Source: an uncultured bacterium (GTDB lineage Bacteria > Planctomycetota > UBA1135 > GCA-002748355). From it: 35,786 nucleotides of DNA. Below are positions 7,651 to 16,296 of the stretch, in pieces. The stretch's first letter is position 1. Each line of letters opens with the position of its first letter. The notes under the pieces are model-generated. The model did no database searches. It was not told the DNA's origin and saw only the letters and a list, made by a program, of their open reading frames with translations. A program made the position numbers and the translations under genes. The stretch is taken from the NCBI GenBank assembly GCA_937858895.1, contig CALLZN010000174.1, positions 1 to 35,786 of the forward strand, read 5' to 3'.

Positions 7651-8538
7651 ATGAATCATCACGGGTACGGCAACGACGACAGCAGCTTCGACGAGTTTCG
7701 CAAGCGCAAGCACCGCCAGCAGCGGCAGCGGCGTCTCGCCGAGGGGCAGGCAGGGTTCTTCGCGAATGGCATCGCGAACAATGCTGCTCGCGTGATCGAG
7801 GAGGGGGAACAGCGCGAAGCTCAAGACATGCAGTTGAAGCGCGAGATGGACGAGTTCGTGCGTGACACGACCAAGCTCGCAGCGGGCGTCCTCTGTGAAG
7901 TGAACGAGCAGAAGGACCGGCGCGGCGGAAGCGAAGACCATGCACAGCAAATGGCTCGCATGAAGGCGCTCGAAACGGAGGCGGCTCGGAGAGGGGCCGC
8001 GTCCCTCACGCCCGAGACTCCGCCGCGCGCGGTCATGTCGCTCGAGGAGCACTTGCAGCAGGAGTCCGAGCGCGTGAACGGAGGAGCGAGCCAAGAGGTT
8101 TTGCGGGTCGCGGCCCTCGAGCCGACGCCCGTCCCACCGCACTTGCAACAGGGGGCGAGAAGCAGCCGTGGCGCGGACGCGGACTTCGCCGATTTCCGCG
8201 GCGATGCGCTCAGTGACTTCTGTGACGCCGACGATCACTTCGAAGAGCTGCCGGACGACCCGGATGTTCTCAACGACTCGGTGCGAGAGTTCGAGCGCAT
8301 CTCGCACTTGGAGCCGAGTTGCTCCGACGAAGACTTGCCGCTCGCGGTCGCGAGCGAGGCGCCCGCGCCGAAGGTCGCGCGCCCGCCCTTGCCGCTCGGC
8401 TTCACGCGCTTGGTCTCGGATCCCGATCGCTGCAAGGCGACGCTCAAGTGCCTCGTCAACGGCGGCATTCTCGACCGGCTCGAAGCGCGCGGGATCTACG
8501 CCGAGATGAAGGAACGCTGGTCCCAGGTCCTCGACTGA
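7651..8538 (+). CDS. Hypothetical hydrophilic protein
   Basis: A 295-residue protein with a good purine-rich ribosome site (GGGGAGGGCGG) just before ATG 7651. The N-terminal third is highly charged and helical (RKRKHRQQRQRRLAE, then EEGEQREAQDMQLKREMDEF). A low-complexity acidic middle follows (about 170-235, DADFADFRGDALSDFCDADDH). The final about 60 residues look like a small folded domain (PLGFTRLVSDPDRCKATLKCLVNGGILDRLE...). There is no signal peptide, membrane helix or recognisable catalytic motif. It follows cca by 57 bases on the same strand, possibly in one transcript, and its stop lies 7 bases from the stop of the converging prenyltransferase gene. Function unknown. Confidence 0.75.
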   Translation: MNHHGYGNDDSSFDEFRKRKHRQQRQRRLAEGQAGFFANGIANNAARVIEEGEQREAQDMQLKREMDEFVRDTTKLAAGVLCEVNEQKDRRGGSEDHAQQMARMKALETEAARRGAASLTPETPPRAVMSLEEHLQQESERVNGGASQEVLRVAALEPTPVPPHLQQGARSSRGADADFADFRGDALSDFCDADDHFEELPDDPDVLNDSVREFERISHLEPSCSDEDLPLAVASEAPAPKVARPPLPLGFTRLVSDPDRCKATLKCLVNGGILDRLEARGIYAEMKERWSQVLD

Positions 8539-8545
8539 CACTCGC

Positions 8546-9460
8546 TCACGACCAAGACTTGGGGCGCAGCAGCCACGGAAGCACGTAGGCCGGGATGGCC
8601 AAGACGATGGCTTCGACGAAGGCACCGACGCCGCAAGCGAGCGCGAAGTCGAAGCGAGCGAGACCACGCAAGAGGATGCCGCTGCGCGCGCCGACCCATC
8701 CCGGACCTGCCGAGCGGCTGCGAAGCCCGAGCACCAAAGTCGGCAAGCTCGCTAGCGCCAGCAGCTCTGGTCGCGCCGCGCTACCGAGCAGAGAGAAGGG
8801 AAGCAAGGCCGCGAGGACAGCAACGCAGCGCGAACGTCCGCTCGGCGCTGGCGTCAGGTCTTCGAGACTGCCGTGGACGACGCAGAGGCCGGCGTAGAGG
8901 CCGTAGCAAACGACTGCGAGCCAAGCGTAGCTGCCGAGTTCTGCGAGCCTTTCGATGAGCGAGGCCTGCGCCGGCATCGACACGAGGAGCATCGGGAGGG
9001 CGAGGTTGAGGCCGCGACAGGCAGCGAGCGTCAAGGCACCAGCCAGGACGACGCGCTTGGTCACGAACGAATACGCGAGGACCAGCCCAACGAGGACATA
9101 TTGCCAATACCCATAGAAGCCAGGTGCAACGAGGAGGGCCACGACGATGAGGACCAGACCGAAGAGTGCGGCCGTCTTGCGATCGATGTGCCCTGCCACG
9201 ATGGGCCGCGCCCGCCCGAGGCGGCGATCTTCTTCGACGTCGGCCACGTCGCCGAGCACCATGCCGCTCGCGTAGACGAGCAGCGCGAAGACGAGCCCGC
9301 GGAGCACGAGCCCGCCATCGAGGTTTTCGAGTGGGACAGCACCGAGCACGCGGGCAAGCGCGACGCCAGCGACCACGTCCGCCAATGCCGACGGCAAGAG
9401 TCGAGGGCGCAGGAGCTGCACGAGGGCTGTCCAGCGCGATGTGGGGCTTTGCGTCGTCAA
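8546..9460 (-). CDS. UbiA-family prenyltransferase
   Basis: An integral-membrane aromatic or lipid prenyltransferase, 304 residues from a TTG start at 9460. That start lies 5 bases after the stop of the upstream protease gene, and the longer open frame to 9685 only overlaps that gene. The first Asp-rich motif is GDVADVEED (70-78). It keeps the D-x-x-D-x-x-x-D pattern of UbiA enzymes but has Gly in place of the leading Asn. The second conserved area contains YSFVTKR followed by CRGLN. About eight hydrophobic segments follow the UbiA pattern, and a LEDLTP stretch sits in the later loop. The pattern recalls EboC-type UbiA proteins and enzymes of quinone or ether-lipid synthesis; the substrate cannot be told. 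As the third gene of dxr-rseP-ubiA, it links isoprenoid supply to prenyl transfer. Confidence 0.85.
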   Translation of the reverse strand: MTTQSPTSRWTALVQLLRPRLLPSALADVVAGVALARVLGAVPLENLDGGLVLRGLVFALLVYASGMVLGDVADVEEDRRLGRARPIVAGHIDRKTAALFGLVLIVVALLVAPGFYGYWQYVLVGLVLAYSFVTKRVVLAGALTLAACRGLNLALPMLLVSMPAQASLIERLAELGSYAWLAVVCYGLYAGLCVVHGSLEDLTPAPSGRSRCVAVLAALLPFSLLGSAARPELLALASLPTLVLGLRSRSAGPGWVGARSGILLRGLARFDFALACGVGAFVEAIVLAIPAYVLPWLLRPKSWS

Positions 9461-9465
9461 GGCGC

Positions 9466-11489
9466 CTATTGCAGCAAGCGCGCGATGTCGTTGAAGGTGA
9501 CGAAGATCAGCAAGCCGAGCACAAAGACGATTCCCAGCACTTGTGCATAGGTCATCACGCGGACCGACACCGGCGAGCCCTTGATCTTCTCGATCAAGAG
9601 GAAGAGCAAGTGCCCGCCATCCAGCACCGGGATCGGCAGCACGTTGATGAACGCGAGGTTCAAGGACAGGAATGCCAGGAACCACACGAAGCGCTCCCAG
9701 CCCGAGTTCGCATAGCTGTAGCTCACGACGCTGATCGTGATGATGCCGCCGAGGTTCGTCGCCGAAACCGAGCCGCCGATCATGCGCTTCAGTGTCAGGT
9801 AGAGCTTGCGCAAGTTGTCGACGCTGCTGTGCCAGCCCGCCGACAAGCTCGCCAGGATGCCCTGGGTCCGATACGTCTCCTGCAAGGGACGGAACTGGGC
9901 GATGAAGCCGTAGTCGGCGTCTTTCACAGCTTCGAGGGCGACGGAAGCACTGCGTGGCTCGAGGGGTTCGACGAGGCCCTCGAGCGGCAGCCAGCGCACG
10001 TTCAGCGTCTTGCGCTCCGCCTCGCGTGCCTGCGTCACGACGCGAATCACGTCTTGGAAAGAAAAGATGTCGACGTCGTCGATCGCGACGATGCGATCAC
10101 CCGTGCGCATCCCCGCGCGTTCAGCGCCGAGGCCGCTCTGCACGAAGACGTGGCCGCTGATCTCGTCGGGGCCAAGTCCCACGGCGTTGCGGAAGGACGC
10201 GGCGCCGCCGGGTCCGAGTAAGCGTGCATCCACGGCCAGACTGACTTGCTTGGCGTCGTCGCGGCTCTTGGCGAGCGCCGCCACACGCAGCACTTCGAGG
10301 CTCTTGACCGCGGAGGTCGCGAGCAGTTCGTGCAAGGTCTCGGGACGATCGAGCGCGCGCAGCCGACCTTCGGTGTCGCGCGCCGCCACGATGACGTCAC
10401 CGACCAGGAGCCCAGTGGCGTCAATTGCTTGGCGGATGCGCGCCGCTTCGGCATCGTCCTTCGATGCCCTTCGCAAGCCCGCGACGCGCGTCGAGATGCG
10501 TGCGACGCCAAGACGCTGCGGCCCGTCGACGAAGGTCGGCGTCAAGTCGAAGTGCTCGACCGCAGCCTCCTCACCGCGGCGCACACCGACGCGAAGCGAG
10601 CGCGCGGCCGAGCTCGGATCGACCATGAGGCGGCGCGACCACGCGTCGTAGGCAGTCTGAGTCGCCGCTTCGCCGTCGATCGTCACGAGGATGTCGCCGT
10701 CCAAGAGGCCAGCACGAGCCGCCGGGGACTCTGCGCCGCCACGCAGTTGGAGGCGTGGCTCGGCCTCGTAGGCCGGCCCGATACTGATCGTCTTGGCGCC
10801 GCGCTGAACGTCGTCGAGTGGCGCGACTTGCGCGACGAAGCTGTCGTCGCCGCGGCGCACTTGGAAGGCGAGCCGCGCGGACGGGCGCGGAGGGGCGCGC
10901 CTTGGGGGGCGAGGCGGTCGTCGCCGCGGGCCTGTTGGAGGGCGGGGGGCCCGGCGCCCGCCAGCGCCGACTCGAGCGTCAACTGCTCGAAGCTGTAGAG
11001 TTCGTTGTCGTCGACCGCGAGCACGCGATCCCCTTCACGAAGGCCCGCCTGCCATGCCGCGCCACCTTCCTCGACTTCGCCCAAGATCGGGGCCGTGAAG
11101 GCCACGCCCGACGAGAAGATGATCGGGAAGGCAACGAGGGCGAAGAGGACGTTCATGATCACGCCGCCCGAAAAGATCAGGAAGCGCCACGCGACCGACT
11201 TCGACGTCAGGCTGCCAGGGTCGTGGACGTCGCCTTCGCCGGGCACTTCGCCGTGCATGCGCACGTAGCCGCCGATCGGCAGCAGGCAGACTTTGTAGTC
11301 GGTGTCGCCGCGCTGCCAACCGAAGACACGCGGCCCCATGCCAATCGCGAAAGCATGAACGCGGACGCCAGCGGCCTTCGCGGCCATGAAGTGACCGAGC
11401 TCGTGAATGAAGATGAGGAAGCCGATTCCGAAGACGACCATCGCGGTCGACGCGACGGATTCGACGGACAGGGCCAAGAGGGGCATCAT
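9466..11489 (-). pseudogene. rseP: RseP-like site-2 zinc protease, frameshifted in this sequence
   Basis: An intramembrane metalloprotease of the RseP/MmpA family, which cleaves anti-sigma factors or signal-peptide remnants. The N-terminal part starts at ATG 11489 and carries the zinc motif HELGH (29-33) in the first membrane helix, then IGGYVRMHGE and a PDZ-like segment (AAWQAGLREGDRVLAVDDN). The C-terminal part lies in a different frame from about 10880 to 9466. It carries two further PDZ-like segments, then LGGIITIS and the second protease motif NVLPIPVLDGGH, with two final membrane helices. The two frames differ by one base. The break falls between about 10870 and 10960, where two runs of six G occur (10904-10909 and 10944-10949). 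One missing base, either a sequencing error or a real mutation, explains it. The start overlaps the dxr stop (ATGA), so translation is probably coupled. Confidence 0.85.
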
Positions 11490-12655
11490 TGAGCAGTCTC
11501 CAGCACGCAAGTTCGTGCCACTTCGCGGGCACGGCGGTCCGTATCGAGCACGTGGTCCAAGGATTCGAGGGCTTCGCTGTCGAGGGCGTCGAGACACTCT
11601 TCGACGATCGCGGCGATGCGAGGAAAGGCGATTCGACCGTCGAGAAACGCTGCAGTCGCGACCTCGTCGGCCGCGTTGAGGATGGCCCCGGAGCTGCCTC
11701 CAGCGTCGATGCAGCGCCAGCCGAGTGCGAGAGCGGGGAAGCGGCGGAGGTCGGGTGCTTCGAAACGCAGCTCCGCAAAGCGAGCGGGATCGAAGCCCTC
11801 GAAGTCGAGGTTCATACGCTCCGGGTAGCCGAGGCAGTAGGCGATGGGCAGACGCATGTCGGGCACGCCGAGTTGGGCGAGGATGGAGCCGTCGCAGAAG
11901 CCGACCATCGAATGGACGATGGACTGCGGGTGGACGAGGACGTCGATCTCATCAGCAGCGAGGTCGAAGAGGTGGTGGGCTTCGAGCACTTCGAAGCTCT
12001 TGTTCATCAACGTCGCCGAGCCGATCGAGATGCGTGGCCCCATTTTCCAAGTCGGATGGGCGAGGGCAGCCTCGACGCTCACGACCTGCAGGGCGTCGAA
12101 GGGAAGGGTGCGAAACGGCCCGCCCGACGCCGTGAGCCAGATCTTCTTCAAGTCTTGCCGCCGCTCGCCACGCAGGCACTGGTGGATGGCGGCGTGCTCG
12201 CTGTCGACTGGCAAGACCTGCGCGCCCGTGCGGCGGGCCAGGCCCATGAGCAGGGGGCCCGCGACGACGAGGGACTCCTTGTTGGCGAGCAAGAGGGACT
12301 TGCCAGCTTCTATGGCGTAGAGCGAAGCCCCGAGCCCGGCGGCCCCCGTGATGCCGTTGAGGACGAGGTCGGGATCGCAGGCCTCGAGGGCGTCGAGGAT
12401 GGCGCGGGGACCACAGAAGGCGCGTTGGTCATGGCCCATGGCCGGCAGCGCGGCCCTGTCCTCGATGCCGGTGAAGGCCAGCGTCTTGCAGTGATGGTCG
12501 TCTGCAGCGCGGACGAGGGGCTCGATGCTCCGGTGGGCGGCCAGCAGGACGACCTCGAAGGCCTCGCGCTCGGGCCCGAGTTCGGACAGAACGGCGAGTG
12601 TGCTTCGGCCGATCGAGCCGGAGGCGCCGAGGATGGCCAGGCGTTTAGGCCGCAT
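11486..12655 (-). CDS. dxr: 1-deoxy-D-xylulose 5-phosphate reductoisomerase
   Basis: Converts DXP to 2-C-methyl-D-erythritol 4-phosphate with NADPH and a divalent metal, the committed step of the MEP isoprenoid pathway. 389 residues, the normal length. NADPH-binding GASGSIG (10-16); ANKES (124-128); metal ligands in PVDSEHAAI (Asp151, Glu153) and the NKSFE stretch (Glu222); substrate-loop motifs LTASGGPF (174-181) and HPTWKMGPRI (200-209); then HPQSIVHSMV and GVPDMRLPI. All expected active-site motifs are present, so the enzyme should be functional. It is the first gene of an apparent operon with the RseP-like protease and the UbiA prenyltransferase. The start ATG 12655 faces purM across 82 bases. 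Confidence 0.97.
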   Translation of the reverse strand: MRPKRLAILGASGSIGRSTLAVLSELGPEREAFEVVLLAAHRSIEPLVRAADDHHCKTLAFTGIEDRAALPAMGHDQRAFCGPRAILDALEACDPDLVLNGITGAAGLGASLYAIEAGKSLLLANKESLVVAGPLLMGLARRTGAQVLPVDSEHAAIHQCLRGERRQDLKKIWLTASGGPFRTLPFDALQVVSVEAALAHPTWKMGPRISIGSATLMNKSFEVLEAHHLFDLAADEIDVLVHPQSIVHSMVGFCDGSILAQLGVPDMRLPIAYCLGYPERMNLDFEGFDPARFAELRFEAPDLRRFPALALGWRCIDAGGSSGAILNAADEVATAAFLDGRIAFPRIAAIVEECLDALDSEALESLDHVLDTDRRAREVARTCVLETAQ

Positions 12656-12737
12656 GGCTCACCGGCTGTTCGTACATCGCTCTTCGCATTCCAGGAATCC
12701 CTCGCCGCTGAAGTCGCGGCCCCGTACGCTGCGCCCC
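12656..12737. promoter_or_regulatory. Divergent promoter region dxr / purM
   Basis: Only 82 bases separate the start codons of dxr (minus) and purM (plus), so both promoters, or their transcript leaders, must overlap here. I do not see a confident -35/-10 pair or palindrome. Confidence 0.4.
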
Positions 12738-13781
12738 ATGAGCGCTAGTCGTTACAAGGCAGCGGGCGTCGACATCGACGCCAAGTATGCGTCGGTCCGC
12801 GCGGCGAAAGAAGCGATACGCCGTACGTTCACGAAGGGCGTGCTGTCGGACATCGGTTCCTTCGGCGGTCTCTTCGACTTGGAAGCAGTCGGAGCGGGCG
12901 GGGACATCCTCGTCGCGTCGACGGACGGAGTCGGGACAAAGGTCAAGATCGCGTCGATGCTCCAGCGCTACGACACGGTCGGTCATTGCATCGTGCATCA
13001 CTCGATCAATGACATCCTCGTGCAGGGCGCGCGGCCGCTTTTCTTTCTTGATTACATCGGGACGGGCAAGCTGGACCCGGGTGTCATCGCCCAGGTGCTC
13101 GAGGGCCTCGCTGATGCCTGCCAAGCGGCGGGCCTCGCGCTGCTCGGCGGGGAGACAGCGGAGATGCCGGGCATGTATCCGGATGGCGACTTCGAGATCG
13201 TCGGCACGATCATCGGCGCCGTGGCACGAGATCGCGTGCTCGATGGGTCGAGGGTGCGCGAGGGCGACGCGATCCTCGCGCTGCCGTCGTCGGGCTTACA
13301 CACGAACGGATACTCGCTCGCGCGCAAGATCCTCTTCGACGACATGGGCCTCGATCCAAGCGCCCAGCCAGCGCCGCTCGATCGAAGCGTCGGTGACGCC
13401 CTGCTGGCGATCCACCGCAATTACTTCGATCTCGTCCACCCGCTGCTCGAGGCGGGGACTTCGGTCCACGCTTGTGCGCACATCACGGGCGGCGGGCTCT
13501 TCGACAACGTGCCGCGGGTCCTGCCGGAGGGGCTCGGCGCGGTCATCGACCCCGAGGCGGTTGCCAGGCCGAAGATCTTCGACCTCCTCGTCGAAGCGGG
13601 ATCCGTGCCGCGAGAAGAGGCTTACCGTGTGTTCAACATGGGCTTTGGCTTCCTGCTCATCGTCGATGCGGCGCATCGGGACGCTCTCCTGGCTGCCCTG
13701 CGTGCACAAGGTGAGGACGCGCGCCTCTGCGGACATGTCGTGCGCGGGAGCGGCGTCGAACTCGCCGCTATGCCATCGTGA
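12738..13781 (+). CDS. purM: Phosphoribosylformylglycinamidine cyclo-ligase (AIR synthetase)
   Basis: Catalyses the ATP-dependent ring closure of FGAM to aminoimidazole ribotide in purine synthesis. 347 residues from ATG 12738, close to the normal PurM size; the open frame runs further left but that part overlaps the dxr promoter and N terminus and has no PurM similarity. Diagnostic stretches in order: SRYKAAGVDIDAKY near the N terminus, IGSFGGLFDL, ASTDGVGTKVKIA, INDILVQGARPLFFLDYI, LLGGETAEMPGMY, and LPSSGLHTNGYSLARKI. In the C-terminal half come ACAHITGGGLFDNVPRVLP and FNMGFGFLLIV. It is complete and apparently functional. Its stop overlaps the GTG start of the next gene, so the two are probably translationally coupled. 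Confidence 0.97.
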   Translation: MSASRYKAAGVDIDAKYASVRAAKEAIRRTFTKGVLSDIGSFGGLFDLEAVGAGGDILVASTDGVGTKVKIASMLQRYDTVGHCIVHHSINDILVQGARPLFFLDYIGTGKLDPGVIAQVLEGLADACQAAGLALLGGETAEMPGMYPDGDFEIVGTIIGAVARDRVLDGSRVREGDAILALPSSGLHTNGYSLARKILFDDMGLDPSAQPAPLDRSVGDALLAIHRNYFDLVHPLLEAGTSVHACAHITGGGLFDNVPRVLPEGLGAVIDPEAVARPKIFDLLVEAGSVPREEAYRVFNMGFGFLLIVDAAHRDALLAALRAQGEDARLCGHVVRGSGVELAAMPS

Positions 13782-14692
13782 AGCGCTGGGCAGCAGGCAG
13801 GCCAGAGGTCCTCACCGCGATGCTGGCGCTCCTGGCGACGCTCGCGGTGCGAAGTCCAGCCCAGGACGAAGGACCGGCGACACGGCAACGCCTCGAAGTC
13901 GCTTTGACCCAAGCGCGCTATGAAGCCGCCGGCATCTTGCTCGCGATCCTCGACGCGGCAGGACAAGGCCCGGGGCGCGCAGCCTTCGACCAGCTCAGGA
14001 GCCTCGAGCCCGCGGCGATCGCAGTGGTCGAGAAGGGCTTTGCCGATCAGCGGGGCATGAGCCGGGAGGACGGCAGGGACGCTGGCACGAAGAACTCCAT
14101 GCGCCAGCTGCTCGAGGCCTTGATGCGCTCGGAGCGCGGGCAAGAGGTCGAGCGGGTCGAGCTCTTGTTGCCCTTGCTCGACGATCCGAGTTATCAGAAT
14201 CACGCGGCCGACCTCATCGGTCGCGCTTCGTTGCGCCTCTGTCGCCGCGGTGACGAGCGGGGCATGAGCGGGCTGGCGGCCCTGCGGGCACGGTGGCCGC
14301 TTGGTGCTTGGACCCATGGCAACCACGCTCTCGGACTGCGCTTGCTCGGGCGCTACGAAGAAGCGGCAGCGGGCTACGAGGACCTTCTCGTTCGCACCGA
14401 GCGGGCGGCTTGGGCGCTGAACGACGCCGCTTTGTGTGAGGCAGCCCGTGGTCGTCGAGAGGCTGCGCTCACGCGCTTGCTCGAGGGCGCGGCTGATGCG
14501 CGGGACGCAGACGCAGCCGACACCTGTCGCACGAACGCCGCCGTCCTCCTCATAGAGCGGTCTCGACCTGGCGACCGGGTGCGCGCCGAGGCGCTGCTTC
14601 GCGTCGTCGTCGACCGCGATGCGACGCGAGTGCGCGCACGCTTCTGGCTTGCGCGGCTGGCGCGGCTTGCCACGAGTCCGTCTGGAACCTAA
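13778..14692 (+). CDS. Exported TPR-like protein
   Basis: A 304-residue protein that starts at GTG 13778 inside the purM stop (GTGA overlap). The N terminus has basic residues, a hydrophobic stretch (about 11-24, VLTAMLALLATLAV) and a plausible signal peptidase site near PAQ (28-30), so it is probably exported. The rest is Ala/Arg/Leu-rich and helical. From about residue 180 onward, helix pairs such as GRYEEAAAGYEDLLVRTERAAWALNDAALC look like tetratricopeptide repeats. No catalytic motif is visible. Coupling to purM may be only a matter of compact gene order. Function unknown. Confidence 0.75.
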   Translation: MKRWAAGRPEVLTAMLALLATLAVRSPAQDEGPATRQRLEVALTQARYEAAGILLAILDAAGQGPGRAAFDQLRSLEPAAIAVVEKGFADQRGMSREDGRDAGTKNSMRQLLEALMRSERGQEVERVELLLPLLDDPSYQNHAADLIGRASLRLCRRGDERGMSGLAALRARWPLGAWTHGNHALGLRLLGRYEEAAAGYEDLLVRTERAAWALNDAALCEAARGRREAALTRLLEGAADARDADAADTCRTNAAVLLIERSRPGDRVRAEALLRVVVDRDATRVRARFWLARLARLATSPSGT

Positions 14693-14701
14693 AGTTGGTC
14701 A

Positions 14702-14718
14702 GCTCGCGCTTGGCGAGC
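14702..14718. terminator. Small GC hairpin after the TPR-like gene
   Basis: GCTCGC and GCGAGC flank a 5-base loop just after the stop of the TPR-like gene. There is no T tract, so termination is only possible. Confidence 0.25.
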
Positions 14719-14750
14719 TCGCGACAACGGTGAGCGCTTGATCTGCTATC

Positions 14751-14765
14751 GAGATCCAGGATCTC
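14751..14765. promoter_or_regulatory. Palindrome upstream of secreted-protein gene
   Basis: GAGATCC-A-GGATCTC is a perfect 7-base inverted repeat with a one-base centre. It lies 25 bases before the ATG at 14791, in the place for an operator or a leader hairpin. Its role is inferred from position. Confidence 0.3.
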
Positions 14766-14790
14766 ACAACGACTTGTATCGGAAGGATTG

Positions 14791-16296
14791 ATGCTTCGAA
14801 GACTCGCAACCACTCGTTCTACCCGTCGAGTATCGGCCCTGCTCGCGGCTGCGTGCTTCTCGGCTGTGACGTTCGTCGCGAGCGGCACGTCGGCGATCGC
14901 ACAGCAAGACCTGCCTTCTCCGATCCTGCCCAAGGCGAAGCTCGAAGCGCTCGCCAAGGCGCTGAACAAGTGGTTCGACCTCGATCTCAAGGCCAACATG
15001 CTCGTTCGCGAGGCCGAGACCAACGAGCGCAAGCGCGACAGCCTTCGCAAGCAGGCGGCCAAGATGCGCGCCAACGCGCGCACTGCGAAGGAGGCCTTCT
15101 ACACGGCTTTCGAGAAGGAAGGCGAGAAGGCCGGCGACTTGTTGAAGAGCGTCCCGGATCTGCTCGAGATCTTCAGCGACTGCTTTCCCTACGACAAGCA
15201 GAGCAACGGTGGGCGTGCACGCGACGACTTGTTGACGAAAGACAAGGCCGACGGCAGCTACGTCTTCCGCTTCCCGGCGAAGTATGACCCTCGCAATGCC
15301 TACCCGTTCTTCTACGTCTTGCCACCGAAGAACGGCGCTGAATGGGAGACGAGCAAAGACTTCGTCGACGAGCTCTGGCCCAAGACGGCGACCGAGGCTC
15401 TCGAGGGCGCGGTCTACTGGATGCCGCGCTTCGACGCGAGCGCTCCGCTTGACGCCCAGGTCGCGCCCACCGACGTCAAGGATGACGATCGTGCGGCCAA
15501 AGGCTTCTTTCTGCGCAACCTCGGAGCCGCCTTCAATCGCTTCCACGTCGACACCGACCGCGTCCACCTGCAGGCGATCGGCGACTCCATCCCCTTCGCC
15601 TTGCGCATGGCGAGTCAGTATGCGGATCGCCTCGCTGGCCTGGTGCTCGTCGAACCCAAGACGGCGGACTTCGACAACTCGACGGTCTTCGGCAACCTCG
15701 ATGGCTTGTCGGTCTGCATCGTTGCCTCGAAGGACACGGCTAGCAACGCGGACGCGATCCAAAAGCTGCTCGAAGACGGCGGCTGCAAGAACGTGAAGCG
15801 CATCGAGGCTGGCAGCGATGGCTTTGCTGGCAAGGCTGCCGAAGTCTACGAGTGGTCGAAGGGCGTCAAGCGCAACCTCTTCCGCTCTTCGATCACCTAC
15901 GTGCCGCCGACCGATCGCGCGTGGCAGTCCTACTGGGTCCAGATCCTCGAAGCTGAGTACTTGGCCGACGTCAAGCTCGCGGAGCGACCGATGGTCAAGG
16001 TCACGGCCGATCGCGAAAAGAACCGCATCGACATCGAAGGCCGCAACGTCTCGCGGGTCGCCCTCTACTTGAACGACCTGCTGGTCGACCTCGACAAGGA
16101 CGTGACCCTCGTTCTCAATGGACAGGTCAAGACCATCCGCGTCCAACGCCGCCTGCGCCTACTGGCGGATGCGCGTGAAGGGCTCATCGTCAAGCGCGGC
16201 GACAAGCGCAACATCTTCACGGCGTCCGAGGCCCATGCCTTGCCGGCCAAGGCGGCCGCCGAAGAGGCAAAGAGCGGCGGCGGAGACGAGCGCTGA
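14791..16296 (+). CDS. Secreted degenerate alpha/beta-hydrolase-like protein
   Basis: 501 residues from ATG 14791, with GGAAGG a few bases upstream. Residues 1-38 form a signal peptide (basic start, ALLAAACFSAVTFVA, then a TSAIA cleavage site). Residues 45-105 are a charged helix, probably coiled coil. The middle (about 160-340) has an alpha/beta-hydrolase look: RFPAKYDPRNAYPFFYVLPPK, then AIGDSIPFALRMASQYADRLAGLVL, the position of a nucleophile elbow (Ser266, but GDSIP in place of GxSxG), then a VCIVASKDT strand. The expected catalytic His near the end is not evident, so the enzyme may be inactive or specialised as a binding protein. The C-terminal about 100 residues form a separate beta-rich domain (KVTADREKNRIDIEGRNVSR). 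Probably extracytoplasmic. The following gene starts at its stop. Confidence 0.75.
   Translation: MLRRLATTRSTRRVSALLAAACFSAVTFVASGTSAIAQQDLPSPILPKAKLEALAKALNKWFDLDLKANMLVREAETNERKRDSLRKQAAKMRANARTAKEAFYTAFEKEGEKAGDLLKSVPDLLEIFSDCFPYDKQSNGGRARDDLLTKDKADGSYVFRFPAKYDPRNAYPFFYVLPPKNGAEWETSKDFVDELWPKTATEALEGAVYWMPRFDASAPLDAQVAPTDVKDDDRAAKGFFLRNLGAAFNRFHVDTDRVHLQAIGDSIPFALRMASQYADRLAGLVLVEPKTADFDNSTVFGNLDGLSVCIVASKDTASNADAIQKLLEDGGCKNVKRIEAGSDGFAGKAAEVYEWSKGVKRNLFRSSITYVPPTDRAWQSYWVQILEAEYLADVKLAERPMVKVTADREKNRIDIEGRNVSRVALYLNDLLVDLDKDVTLVLNGQVKTIRVQRRLRLLADAREGLIVKRGDKRNIFTASEAHALPAKAAAEEAKSGGGDER

Noticed and set aside
9461..9685. N-terminal extension of the prenyltransferase
   Set aside because: It lies within the protease gene in another frame; TTG 9460 gives the usual UbiA length.
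10860..10960. Programmed -1 frameshift in rseP
   Set aside because: The direction of shift would fit, but no classical slippery heptamer with re-pairing tRNAs is present; a missing base in a G run is simpler.
12525..12737. Longer PurM start
   Set aside because: This part runs antisense over the start of dxr and has no PurM-like sequence; ATG 12738 gives the normal length.
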